A stretch of 8,509 nt of DNA from assembly GCA_041662005.1 (NCBI GenBank), contig JBAZTJ010000114.1, positions 1 to 8,509 of the forward strand. The letters run 5' to 3'. Shown in pieces: positions 1-7,590 of this stretch. The first letter of the stretch is position 1. Each line of letters begins with the position of its first letter. The notes below the pieces were generated by a model, which had not been told where the DNA came from, did no database searches, and worked only from the letters and a program-made list of their open reading frames with translations. Both the position numbers and the translations under genes were made by a program. This stretch comes from DATHXC01 sp041662005 (GTDB lineage: Bacteria > Pseudomonadota > Gammaproteobacteria > Burkholderiales > Methylophilaceae).

Positions 1-345
1 TAAGTCTATGCCCATGTTGGTCATGGATTCGCGTTCGCGGCGCAGCTTTTCATTGTACAGGTGCGAGAGCGGCAATGGCTTGATGAACGATTTTTGCTGG
101 CCTTGCAACTTGCTATCGGCTCCACGGCCTTTCTTGATATTGTTGGATTGCATATCTGAGGGGCTATCACCACTGAAAGCGGTGCCCATGGACGAGGTCA
201 GCTGGCTGTATTTACCCTGGTTGACTGAGGATATTGCGTACATCACCACAAAAAATGCAAATAGCAGTGTAATGAAGTCAGCATAGGAAACCAGCCAGCG
301 GTCCGGGTTCTCAGCATCATCATCCAGTGGTTTTCTTCTAATCAT
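1..345 (-). CDS. motD: Flagellar motor stator protein MotD (MotB family), N-terminal part
   Basis: This is the first 115 codons of a MotB-family stator subunit; the gene continues past the left edge. The protein starts MIRRKPLDDD, then RWLVSYADFITLLFAFF at about residues 16-32, the hallmark of the family. Asp23 in the SYADF motif is the conserved proton-binding aspartate. One membrane segment spans roughly residues 24-45. A polar linker follows (about 46-90), rich in Gly, Ser, Lys and Gln. The C-terminal peptidoglycan-binding OmpA-like domain would lie outside the window. The family partners MotA/MotC in an inner-membrane ion channel that drives rotor torque. I call it MotD rather than MotB because the preceding gene is a 246-residue MotC type and the RRK/RWLVSYADF start resembles MotD. 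The start codon lies 19 nt after the motC stop and has no clear Shine-Dalgarno sequence, so translation is probably coupled to motC. Confidence 0.93.
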   Translation of the reverse strand, partial: MIRRKPLDDDAENPDRWLVSYADFITLLFAFFVVMYAISSVNQGKYSQLTSSMGTAFSGDSPSDMQSNNIKKGRGADSKLQGQQKSFIKPLPLSHLYNEKLRRERESMTNMGIDL

Positions 346-364
346 GATTGGTGTGGTGGCTTAA

Positions 365-1105
365 TCAGCGCAAATAGGCCAGCAGGCGCTCTTCAACAAT
401 TCTCGGGTGATCGCCGCTGGCGATGGAAACCCAGGCATTCAATAGCATTTCGCGGCGCATTACCTCATGCTGTATCAATGATTTCAGTTTGCTGGCAATG
501 GGCAGGAACACCAGGTTTGCCAACCCTACGCCGTAGATGGTGGCGACAAACGCCACCGCAATACCGCCGCCCAGCCTGCTGGGGTCAGACAAGTTTTCCA
601 TGACGTGGATCAACCCGAGCACTGCGCCCAGAATCCCTATGGTAGGCGAATAGCCACCTGCGGCATCCCATATTTTTGCCGCATTGCGTTGCTGCATCTC
701 ATAGAAGTACATATCGATGGCGCATATTTCGCGTATTTTTTCCGGCGGAGTGCCATCTATCATGAGCCTTAGGCCCTTTTTCACAAAAGGGTCCGTTTCT
801 TTGCTCATGTAGGGTTCCAGCATAAAAATGCCCTCCTTGCGGGAGAGCGTGCTCCACATGTTTATACGCTTGGACAGCGCCTGCCTGTCATCAATGGGGG
901 CCACGAACACCTGGCGCACCATGAGGATGCCGGCGAGGAAATTGGTGGTGTTGGTTTGCAGCAGTACAGCGCCGAAAGTGCCGCACAGCACAATCATGAA
1001 TGCTGCGGGTTGCAGCAACGAGCCGGCGTGGCCGCCTTCAATGGCTTGACCCAATAGTATGCCGATAAGGGCAATGCCGATGCCGGCTAAACTGCTCCAG
1101 TCCAT
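365..1105 (-). CDS. motC: Flagellar motor stator protein MotC (MotA family)
   Basis: This is a complete 246-residue MotA/TolQ/ExbB-type stator subunit. Four membrane segments are visible: about 2-20, 32-50, 152-170 and 180-201. The cytoplasmic loop between the second and third carries charged residues (R89, E91, E97) where MotA contacts the rotor protein FliG. The SPTIGILGAVLGLIHVM block (153-169) contains P154, equivalent to the functional proline of E. coli MotA TM3. The GGGIAVAFVATIYGVGLANL block (179-198) and P202 follow. The length of 246 residues and the MDWSSLAGIGIAL start fit Pseudomonas-type MotC better than the longer enterobacterial MotA. With MotD it would form the inner-membrane ion-conducting stator. 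The start codon lies inside the end of fliA (19-nt overlap) and is preceded by AAAGAGAAG, a plausible ribosome binding site, so expression is tied to fliA. No oddity is seen in the protein. Confidence 0.95.
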   Translation of the reverse strand: MDWSSLAGIGIALIGILLGQAIEGGHAGSLLQPAAFMIVLCGTFGAVLLQTNTTNFLAGILMVRQVFVAPIDDRQALSKRINMWSTLSRKEGIFMLEPYMSKETDPFVKKGLRLMIDGTPPEKIREICAIDMYFYEMQQRNAAKIWDAAGGYSPTIGILGAVLGLIHVMENLSDPSRLGGGIAVAFVATIYGVGLANLVFLPIASKLKSLIQHEVMRREMLLNAWVSIASGDHPRIVEERLLAYLR

Positions 1106-1821
1106 GACTTCTCTTTTAGGTTGGCACGCAGTCTGGCGACGGCCTGGCTATGTAATTGGCAAACGCGCGACTCCGACACGTTCATCACGGCACCGATCTC
1201 TTTCAGGTTGAACTCCTGCTCGTAGTACAAACCCATCAGTATTTTTTCGCGCTCGGGCAGGGCGTCAATAGCATCAATCAGGGCATCCTTGAAATCACCG
1301 GCCAGCAGGCCCTTGATCGGGTCACCCACATCGTCGGTCTGAAAGCGGTCAAGGAAATGCTCGCCGCCATCCGACTCATGAAAGTCTTCGTAGTAGACCA
1401 GTTGGTGGCCGCTACAATCACCCAGCATGTCGTAATAGTCCACCAGCGATAGTTTGAGTTTTTTAGCGACTTCGCTTTCAGTTGGTGGGCGTCCGAGTTG
1501 CTGCTCGAGCTGGCTGATGGCAGTTTCCACGTCGCGCATATTCTTGCGTATGCTGCGTGGCAGCCAGTCGGCACTGCGTAGCTCATCCAGCATGGAGCCG
1601 CGTATTCTTTGGGCGGCGTAGGTCTCGAACTGGGCGCCATGGGTATCTTCATAACGATTGACCGCATCCAGCAAGCCCATCATGCCGGCTTGTATTAAGT
1701 CATCAAGTTCTACACTGGGTGGCAGTTTCGCCTTGAGCTGGTAGGCAAGTTTCTTGACCAGGATGGCATGCTTGTTAAGCAATTCATCCTTTTGATCTTT
1801 TTTTCCATGAGCTGTATACAT
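1087..1821 (-). CDS. fliA: Flagellar RNA polymerase sigma factor FliA (sigma-28)
   Basis: This is a complete 244-residue sigma-28 factor, the usual length for FliA. Region 2 runs from about residue 18 to 92, including DDLIQAGMMGLLDAVNRY (core RNA polymerase binding) and FETYAAQRIRGSMLDELR followed by DWLPRS (-10 recognition and melting). Region 3 spans about 95-160. Region 4 is LPEREKILMGLYY (188-200) followed by LKEIGAVMNVSESRVCQLH (206-224), the helix-turn-helix that reads the -35 element. In other flagellated bacteria FliA drives late genes (flagellin, chemotaxis, motor) and is held inactive by FlgM until the hook is finished. The ATG is preceded by AGAGG with 7-nt spacing, 15 nt after the flhG stop. 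Its 3' end overlaps motC by 19 nt. A sigma-28 type promoter, the expected FliA target, occurs in the flhB-flhD intergenic region of this same window. Confidence 0.97.
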   Translation of the reverse strand: MYTAHGKKDQKDELLNKHAILVKKLAYQLKAKLPPSVELDDLIQAGMMGLLDAVNRYEDTHGAQFETYAAQRIRGSMLDELRSADWLPRSIRKNMRDVETAISQLEQQLGRPPTESEVAKKLKLSLVDYYDMLGDCSGHQLVYYEDFHESDGGEHFLDRFQTDDVGDPIKGLLAGDFKDALIDAIDALPEREKILMGLYYEQEFNLKEIGAVMNVSESRVCQLHSQAVARLRANLKEKSWTGAV

Positions 1822-1836
1822 AAGGAAACCTCTGGC

Positions 1837-2661
1837 CTAGATGAAGGATGCCTGCCTGATATCAGCGGCATAATCGTGTTTGTAGTCCAGGCGCTGTGCA
1901 ATCTCTTTAAATGCGGTAGAGGCAGTCGCTAACGGAAATGCATCTATCACTGCACGGCCCAGTTTGGCGGCACGGCTGAGGTGTTCATCGGGAGGAATCG
2001 CACCAAAAAACTCCAGCTCTACCTGCATAAAGCGCCTGGCAACCTGGGAAATATTGCGGAATACTATCTGTGCCTGTGCCTCTGTTGCATCATCCACGAT
2101 GATACCAAAAGGACGCCTGCCAAGCTGGCTGCAAATCTGTTTGATCAGCATGTAAGCCTTCTTGATCGATTCCGGATGGCGTGTCAGCTGGATCAGGATT
2201 TCACTTTCATTCAAGGTTTTTAGCGGCAGCTGGTGGTTGTTATTCAAGGTGGCATCTACCAGCACTATCTCGTATTGGCGGGCAAGACTATCAAAAATAC
2301 GGTTGAGCTGGCTACTTACTTTGCTATCCAGCGGGGTATACACCTGATTTTTGTGCATCAACTTGGCAACATAAAAGCCATGGCTGGAGCTTTTGATTGC
2401 ACTTAGCAAGGTCGACTTTTCAGTTGCAACGTCCAGTAACGCGGGCATCTTGTCGATTTCATAACTGGTTTCCCGCGACTCCTGCGAGGCATGCACAATC
2501 AATACATCACTGCCGTGGCAGCGTATGGAGGCGGCCAGGTTAGTCATCATGCGCGGCTGATCCTGATTGGCTGATGCAGAAAGAATGGACACCACCCTGG
2601 GTTTGGGGGCGGCCATGATGCGGCGTAATCCGGCGGCTTGGTCATTCAGAAAGTTAGACAT
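1837..2661 (-). CDS. flhG: FlhG/FleN-like MinD-family protein with a degenerate ATP-binding site
   Basis: This 274-residue protein sits between flhF and fliA, the normal place of flhG. It keeps the N-terminal DQAAGLRR motif (residues 7-14), matching the DQAxxLR motif shown in other FlhG proteins to stimulate the GTPase of FlhF. The C-terminal MinD/FlhG pattern is also recognisable: FFGAIPPDE (218-226), then AAKLGRAVIDAFPLATAS (231-248). The strand where the deviant Walker A KGGVGKT should sit instead reads SILSASANQDQPRMMTNL (25-42), with no Lys and no Gly. The following LDAD-type motif is VHAS (56-59). Only a Walker-B-like VDAT (135-138) remains. I infer that ATP binding is lost or strongly altered, leaving an FlhF-binding role. 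The start chosen is ATG at 2661, with GGAG 7 nt upstream. An in-frame ATG at 2697 would add 12 unfamiliar residues and lies deep inside flhF. The gene overlaps flhF by 8 nt. Confidence 0.9.
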   Translation of the reverse strand: MSNFLNDQAAGLRRIMAAPKPRVVSILSASANQDQPRMMTNLAASIRCHGSDVLIVHASQESRETSYEIDKMPALLDVATEKSTLLSAIKSSSHGFYVAKLMHKNQVYTPLDSKVSSQLNRIFDSLARQYEIVLVDATLNNNHQLPLKTLNESEILIQLTRHPESIKKAYMLIKQICSQLGRRPFGIIVDDATEAQAQIVFRNISQVARRFMQVELEFFGAIPPDEHLSRAAKLGRAVIDAFPLATASTAFKEIAQRLDYKHDYAADIRQASFI

Positions 2662-4018
2662 AATTAATCTCCGACAATTGAGATGAATTGCCTGCATTCA
2701 CGGTGTTGCCCATGACAAAAGGGAGGTCTTCATTCTGGAACTGGAAGGGCGAATTACCCTCAGTGTTCAGCCTTAAAGCATGATGGATCAACAGTTGTTT
2801 GTTGGCGAGGTGGATATCTTCCGGTACGCGCTGGCCATTGGCAGCGTAATACAGCTTGAGTTTTTCGCGGATGATCACATCCAGCGTATTGCCTATAGTG
2901 GCAGCCTCATCCAGTTTAGTGATGATGCAGCCATCAAGGCCTTTGCCCTTGTAGGCCTTGATGACATCGGTCAGTGTTTCGCCGGTGCTGGTGGCATTCA
3001 GGCATAGCAGTTTCTTGATGGGCGCGTTGGTATTGGAAAGCATGGCAATCTGTTCTGCCACCATGCGGTCGCGCTGGCTGACACCTACCGTATCGATCAG
3101 TATGGTGTGTTTGCCCTTGAGTTCATTCAGGGCGATTTTCAGGTCAGCCTCATCCTTGACGGCGTGTACCATCACGCCAAGAATCTTGCCATAAATACGG
3201 AGTTGCTCATGGCCGCCAACACGATAGGCATCGGTGGTAATCAAGCCCAGTTTTTGTGTACCGTGCTTCATCACATAACGTGCGGCCAGCTTGGCGGTAG
3301 TGGTGGTCTTGCCTACGCCGGTAGGGCCGATCAGGGCGAAGATGCCACCCCGGTCCAGCACTTCGGTTTCATTTTCTATAGTGCTCAGGTTCTTGGCGAG
3401 GATAGCCTTGATCCAGCCCATGGCCTTTTCATTATCCAGGTTTGCCGGCAATTTCTCAGCCAGGGCTCTGGATAAGGCGGCGCTAAAGCCGGCTGCCAGT
3501 AAGGTGCTCAATACTTTTGATTTGATAGGGTCGCGTTGCTGGATATTGCCCCAGGAAATCGTAGTCAGCTGTGACTCGATGACACTGCGCATGTTGCGCA
3601 TTTCATTAAGCATGTCCGCCATTTGCTTGCTGGCCTCTTGCGGTGTAACCAGTTGTTGAGCACCGTGAGACGTGGTCAGGTGCACCGGGGCGGATTGAAT
3701 GCTGATATCGGTGTGGTCACTGGTGCGGGCATGAAAGGCTTCAGCCTTGTTGCCGCGAAAGTCTTCGGCCTGATCGCGATTTTTCTTGTTGAGCAGGGAC
3801 AGCAGTGTGGTTGGCTCATTGCTGTCATAGCGTTGAGCATCACGACGCTCAGGCTCGTTGCTCACCATGGCATTCATGTCTTCTTCCTTGAAGGCCATGA
3901 TCTCATTGCCGCCATTGACCGCACGGTTGGAAAGTATGACTGCATCCTCCCCCAACTCCTTGCGCACCTGGCTCAGTGCTTCACGTGAGTTTTTACCGAA
4001 AAATCGTCTAATGTTCAT
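2654..4018 (-). CDS. flhF: Flagellar placement GTPase FlhF (SRP-type)
   Basis: This is a complete 454-residue SRP-family GTPase. The N-terminal B domain starts MNIRRFFGKNSREALSQVR and contains LGEDAVILSNR (22-32), typical of FlhF. A variable polar stretch follows (about 45-130), then the N domain (about 135-215) and the G domain. The G1/P-loop is GPTGVGKTTTT (231-241), followed by TTDAYRVGGHEQL (261-273). G3 is DTVG (309-312) followed by SQRD, and G4 is TKLDE (367-371), with the closing GQRVPEDI (395-402). FlhF marks the pole or site where a new flagellum is built and recruits early basal-body proteins; its GTPase is stimulated by the N terminus of FlhG, encoded next. The start overlaps the flhA stop as ATGA and has a strong GGAGG 6 nt upstream. 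All GTPase motifs look intact, in contrast to the degenerate FlhG. Confidence 0.96.
   Translation of the reverse strand: MNIRRFFGKNSREALSQVRKELGEDAVILSNRAVNGGNEIMAFKEEDMNAMVSNEPERRDAQRYDSNEPTTLLSLLNKKNRDQAEDFRGNKAEAFHARTSDHTDISIQSAPVHLTTSHGAQQLVTPQEASKQMADMLNEMRNMRSVIESQLTTISWGNIQQRDPIKSKVLSTLLAAGFSAALSRALAEKLPANLDNEKAMGWIKAILAKNLSTIENETEVLDRGGIFALIGPTGVGKTTTTAKLAARYVMKHGTQKLGLITTDAYRVGGHEQLRIYGKILGVMVHAVKDEADLKIALNELKGKHTILIDTVGVSQRDRMVAEQIAMLSNTNAPIKKLLCLNATSTGETLTDVIKAYKGKGLDGCIITKLDEAATIGNTLDVIIREKLKLYYAANGQRVPEDIHLANKQLLIHHALRLNTEGNSPFQFQNEDLPFVMGNTVNAGNSSQLSEINYV
2669..2672 (-). promoter_or_regulatory. Ribosome binding site deciding the flhG start
   Basis: On the minus strand GGAG is followed by ATTAATT and the ATG at 2661, giving 7-nt spacing. 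This supports the MSNFLNDQ start, which puts the conserved DQAxxLR motif at residue 7, over the in-frame ATG at 2697, where the family has no counterpart. It lies inside the last codons of flhF, consistent with coupled translation. Confidence 0.75.
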
Positions 4019-6099
4019 GCTGGACCTCCAATAAGGCTAGTGACACGGATAGTTTTTGAATCAGGTAACTCTTCATGCGACAACACACGAAGATGTGGGA
4101 CTGCACGGCGTAAAAACTTGGAGAGCGCCGCTCTCAAAGGGGCGGAAACCAGCAGTACTGGCGTCATCCCCATTTGTTCCTGTTGTTTGGCGGCAGCTTC
4201 AGCTTGCCTGGATAAAGTCTCTGCCATGCCGGGTTCGATTGCCGAGCCTGTCGAGTTGTTGTTTTGCATGGCTTGCATCAGCAGGCGTTCCAGGTTGTTG
4301 TCCAGTGTCATCACTGTGACTTCATTGCCGGTAGGGAACAGCTGCTGCACGATGGCACGGCCCAGTTGCACGCGTACCAGTGCGGTCAGTTCATTGGTGT
4401 CCTGGGTCTGGGTTGCATATTCGGAGAGTGTTTCAACGATGGTGCGCATATCGCGGATATGCACGCCTTCAGTCAACAGGTTTTGCAGTACTTTCTGCAC
4501 CACAGACAAAGACAACAGCTTAGGTACCAGGTCATCCACCAGCTTGGGCGATTCCTTGCTGATATGGTCCAGCAACTGCTGGACTTCCTGACGGCCCAGC
4601 AGCTCGGCAGCATGCAGGGAGATCATATGGTTCAGGTGGGTGGCAATCACGGTGCCTGCATCTACCACGGTGTAACCCATACTTTGTGCCTGGTCGCGGA
4701 CATTGGCATCTATCCATACTGCAGGCAGGCCGAATGCAGGGTCTGTGGTGGCAGGGCCTGGCAATACGCCGCTCACCATGCCGGGATCTATTGCCAGATG
4801 TTGACCATAATGGGATTCGCCACTGGCCACTTCCACACCTTTGAGGGTGATGCGGTAGCTGGATGGCTTGAGTTCAAGGTTGTCGCGGATATGCACAGTA
4901 GGTGCCAGGAAGCCGACTTCCTGGGCGAATTTCTTGCGCAGGCCTTTGATGCGTTTGAGCAGGTCGCCGCCCTGGGCTTTGTCTACTAATGGGATCAGGC
5001 GGTAACCGACTTCCAGTCCGATGACGTCCACCGGAGTGACATCATCCCAGCTGGCTTCTTCAGTTTCGGTCACGACTTCCATCTTTTCTTCTACCACCGG
5101 TTCTGCTTCAGCAATTTTTTGCTTTTCACTGATTGTATAAGCAATACCAGCGAGCACTGCGGCCAGCGTAAGGAAGGCAAAGTGCGGCATGCCGGGAATA
5201 GCGCCCATACCGCCGATGATGCCGGCTGTGATGTAAATCACTCTGGGGTTGGAGAACAGTTGAGTCATCAACTGACCGCCGATATCTTCATTGTTTGCGA
5301 CACGCGAGACCACCACACCGGCAGCAACCGAGATAATCAGGGAAGGAATCTGTGCTACCAGACCATCACCAATGGCCAGCATGGTGTAGTTCTTCACGGC
5401 ATCCGCAAAGGCCATGTCATGCTGCACCATGCCCACGATCAAACCGCCGACGATATTGATGATAATCACCAGGATACCGGCGATGGCATCCCCGCGTACA
5501 TATTTACTGGCACCGTCCATAGCGCCATAAAACTCTGATTCCTGGCCAATTTCGGTGCGGCGGCGGCGGGCTTCATCTTCGCCAATCAAGCCGGCATTGA
5601 GGTCGGCATCAATCGCCATCTGCTTGCCGGGCATGGCATCCAGGGTGAAACGCGCGCCGACTTCTGCGATACGGCCGGCACCCTTGGTGACCACTGTGAA
5701 GTTGATGATGGTGAGGATGACGAATACCACGATACCGACGGTGTAGTTGCCGCCGATCAGAAAGTGGCCGAAAGCTTCGATCACCTTACCAGCAGCATCC
5801 GGTCCGGCATGGCCTTCAGTCAATACCACGCGGGTAGAGGCCACGTTAAGAGACAGGCGTAGCATGGTGGTGACCAGCAATACGGTAGGGAAAGCAATGA
5901 AGTCCAGTGCCTTTCTGGTTTGCAGGCCTATCATCAATACCATGATGGAAAGCGCAATGTTAAAGCTGAACAGCACATCCAGGACAATCGCCGGTAATGG
6001 CAGGATCATCATGGACAGCAGCATGACGATGATCAATGGTGCTGCGATGGTGCGGCTACCTAGCGTAGTCATCCAGGCTGGCAGGTTGAGTGAGTTCAT
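4015..6099 (-). CDS. flhA: Flagellar type III export gate protein FlhA
   Basis: This is a complete 694-residue FlhA, the normal family length. The N-terminal half (about 20-322) holds roughly eight membrane segments. Between them is the FHIPEP family region, with GARFTLDAMPGKQMAIDADL (148-167) followed by NAGLI. YVRGDAIAG (200-208) contains D204, equivalent to the essential aspartate near position 208 of Salmonella FlhA that couples export to the proton gradient. An acidic linker (about 326-352) connects to the soluble C-terminal domain (about 355-690), which docks chaperone-substrate complexes and forms a nonameric ring. FlhA works with FlhB and FliPQR in the export gate inside the basal-body MS ring. 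The start codon shares one base with the flhB stop (TGATG), with a GAGG-type ribosome binding site about 10 nt upstream. The end overlaps flhF by 4 nt. Nothing unusual is seen. Confidence 0.97.
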   Translation of the reverse strand: MNSLNLPAWMTTLGSRTIAAPLIIVMLLSMMILPLPAIVLDVLFSFNIALSIMVLMIGLQTRKALDFIAFPTVLLVTTMLRLSLNVASTRVVLTEGHAGPDAAGKVIEAFGHFLIGGNYTVGIVVFVILTIINFTVVTKGAGRIAEVGARFTLDAMPGKQMAIDADLNAGLIGEDEARRRRTEIGQESEFYGAMDGASKYVRGDAIAGILVIIINIVGGLIVGMVQHDMAFADAVKNYTMLAIGDGLVAQIPSLIISVAAGVVVSRVANNEDIGGQLMTQLFSNPRVIYITAGIIGGMGAIPGMPHFAFLTLAAVLAGIAYTISEKQKIAEAEPVVEEKMEVVTETEEASWDDVTPVDVIGLEVGYRLIPLVDKAQGGDLLKRIKGLRKKFAQEVGFLAPTVHIRDNLELKPSSYRITLKGVEVASGESHYGQHLAIDPGMVSGVLPGPATTDPAFGLPAVWIDANVRDQAQSMGYTVVDAGTVIATHLNHMISLHAAELLGRQEVQQLLDHISKESPKLVDDLVPKLLSLSVVQKVLQNLLTEGVHIRDMRTIVETLSEYATQTQDTNELTALVRVQLGRAIVQQLFPTGNEVTVMTLDNNLERLLMQAMQNNNSTGSAIEPGMAETLSRQAEAAAKQQEQMGMTPVLLVSAPLRAALSKFLRRAVPHLRVLSHEELPDSKTIRVTSLIGGPA
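4025..4029 (-). promoter_or_regulatory. Strong ribosome binding site of flhF
   Basis: GGAGG on the minus strand, inside the last codons of flhA (encoding Gly-Gly of IGGPA), lies 6 nt before the flhF ATG. It is the closest to a full Shine-Dalgarno sequence among the operon joins, suggesting flhF is translated well on its own as well as by coupling. Confidence 0.75.
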
Positions 6100-7274
6100 C
6101 AGGCAAATACCTCAGGTTCATCAAGGCTAGGTGCAGGCAACAGGCTGTGTGGATCAAGCTCCTCAGGCACAGGCAGGGCTTTAGGGATTTCCGGACGGAA
6201 ACCGCCATCTTTCTTGAAGATGCGCATCTGGAATACATAAGCCAGCACTTCGGCAACGGCTGAATACAGTGCTTCCGGAATTTCCTGGCCAAGCTCGGTG
6301 TGGGCGTACAAGGCGCGTGCCAGCTTGGGAGCTTCCATGGTGAGTACGTTGTTTTCTGCTGCGATTTCGCGAATCTTTAAAGCCACGGCATCAGCACCCT
6401 TGGCGACTAATACCGGCGCGCGCATGCCGTCATCCTTGTATTTGATGGCGACCGCATAGTGGGTAGGATTGGTGATGACAACATCTGCATTAGGAATCTC
6501 CGACATCATCCGGCGTCTTGCCATCTCACGCTGTTGTTGACGAATGCGGGCTTTGATCTCAGGGTTGCCTTCGGACTCTTTCGATTCCTGGCGAACCTCT
6601 TCTTTAGTCATTTTCAGCTTGGTAGCGTAGTGATAGAGCTGGTAGGGCACATCAATCGCTGCAATAAATACCAACGCGCTGACGATAGAGAGGAAACCCG
6701 TAAGCAGTAGATCGTTGACTTGTGAAATGCTGCTTTTTAACGGTAGTAGTGAAAGTGACAGGATAGGTTCCATATCACGGGACACCACGACATAGGCGAC
6801 GCTTGCTACCAGGATGGTTTTGGCGATGGATTTGATCAGTTCCACTGCGGAATTCTTGGAAAACAGGTTACCCAGCCCCTTCATTGGGTTAAGGCGGCCG
6901 AACTGGGGAACAAAAGCCTTGCCGCTGAATACCCAGCCGCCTATGAGGATAGGGGAGGCGATAGCGACTGCCAGTATCACCAGTGCAAAGGGCGCAAATG
7001 CGATCAGCAACGTATATATCGTGTCCGTCATTTTCATCAACAGCACGAGAGGATCGAACGCCATGCTGCGGTCAAAGCGCAGGCCGGCACTCATGGAGGC
7101 CTTCAGTGCTTTATTCAGGTGGTCGCCCATCATCATCAGACTGAGGCCGGCAGCGAATAGCACAGCACAGGTAGCCAGCTCGCGGGAGCGGGGTACGTCG
7201 CCTTCTTCCCGCGCTTTTTCCAAGCGCTTGGGCGAAGCCTGTTCTGTTTTTTCTAAATCGCTATCTTCAGCCAT
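6099..7274 (-). CDS. flhB: Flagellar type III export substrate-specificity switch FlhB
   Basis: This is a complete 391-residue FlhB. The start MAEDSDLEKTEQASPKRLEK, with EEGDVPRSREL just after, is the classic family N terminus. Four membrane segments lie at about 32-50, 83-113, 143-165 and 188-210. The cytoplasmic domain contains NPTH at 269-272, where family members cleave themselves between N269 and P270 to switch export from rod/hook to filament proteins. It is followed by HYAVAIKY and APVLVAKGAD (286-295). The C-terminal tail from about 357 is Pro-rich (IPKALPVPEELDPHSLLPAP). It is the first gene of the minus-strand operon. The ATG has AGGA 7 nt upstream and is followed at its 3' end by flhA with a 1-nt overlap. 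Its promoter must lie in the 702-bp region shared with flhD. Confidence 0.97.
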   Translation of the reverse strand: MAEDSDLEKTEQASPKRLEKAREEGDVPRSRELATCAVLFAAGLSLMMMGDHLNKALKASMSAGLRFDRSMAFDPLVLLMKMTDTIYTLLIAFAPFALVILAVAIASPILIGGWVFSGKAFVPQFGRLNPMKGLGNLFSKNSAVELIKSIAKTILVASVAYVVVSRDMEPILSLSLLPLKSSISQVNDLLLTGFLSIVSALVFIAAIDVPYQLYHYATKLKMTKEEVRQESKESEGNPEIKARIRQQQREMARRRMMSEIPNADVVITNPTHYAVAIKYKDDGMRAPVLVAKGADAVALKIREIAAENNVLTMEAPKLARALYAHTELGQEIPEALYSAVAEVLAYVFQMRIFKKDGGFRPEIPKALPVPEELDPHSLLPAPSLDEPEVFA

Positions 7275-7563
7275 GACGATTCCTGAGTTTGTATATCCAG
7301 GTATTTTCGAGAGTCAAAATACTTCTGGGCTTTTTTACTTTGGTGTTGCTTTTGGTTCTTGCGAGGGTTTTATGCCTGGGTTCAATTATTGGATGAGTTG
7401 ATGCGATTGCATCTGCGGAATAAAAGGGTGAAAACCGCCCTTTCCTGAAGCCTGATGGGTGGAATTAGGCTAGTAACAGGTGAAAAACCAGACTTTTTTA
7501 ATTTATTTATACTATATGAAACAGTTACTTATTAAGTATTTTAAGTTTTATTTAAAATTACCC

Positions 7564-7590
7564 TAAAGTTTCCTAAAGTGCTGTCGATAA
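7564..7590 (+). promoter_or_regulatory. Sigma-28 (FliA) promoter facing flhD
   Basis: The plus strand reads TAAAGTTT (7564-7571), exactly 11 nt, then GTCGATAA (7583-7590). The established enterobacterial FliA consensus is TAAAGTTT-N11-GCCGATAA, so 15 of 16 positions match with ideal spacing. Transcription would start near 7597 and run toward flhD, 387 nt downstream of the -10 element, with no obvious terminator between. No flagellin, chemotaxis or other typical late gene lies directly behind it. The sigma factor that would use it is encoded in this window. Confidence 0.75.

Noticed and set aside
1061..1069. GCCGATAA, a perfect sigma-28 -10 box, on the plus strand inside motC
   Set aside because: Eleven bases upstream the sequence is TGGCTTGA, not a TAAAGTTT-like -35, and it would point antisense through fliA; chance match from coding sequence.
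1278..1667. Alternative minus-strand frame inside fliA (129 codons)
   Set aside because: The fliA frame has all sigma-28 regions in order; this frame is low in recognisable structure and fully contained in fliA.
2662..2697. Upstream in-frame ATG extending FlhG by 12 residues
   Set aside because: The added residues do not resemble FlhG, the start is deep in flhF, and GGAG with 7-nt spacing supports the ATG at 2661.
4264..4989. Long plus-strand open frame (241 codons) opposite flhA
   Set aside because: It lies wholly antisense to the conserved soluble domain of FlhA, has Cys/His/Gln-rich unlikely composition and shows no family features; it is a shadow of flhA codon use.
6814..7401. Plus-strand open frame (195 codons) opposite flhB and reaching into the intergenic region
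   Set aside because: Most of it is antisense to the strongly conserved flhB N-terminal half; the non-overlapping tail has no recognisable motif and no convincing ribosome binding site.
7423..7443. Hairpin AAAGGG/CCCTTT as an intrinsic terminator or attenuator before flhB
   Set aside because: Only six unbroken pairs on the minus strand and just TTTTATT after it; too weak to call.
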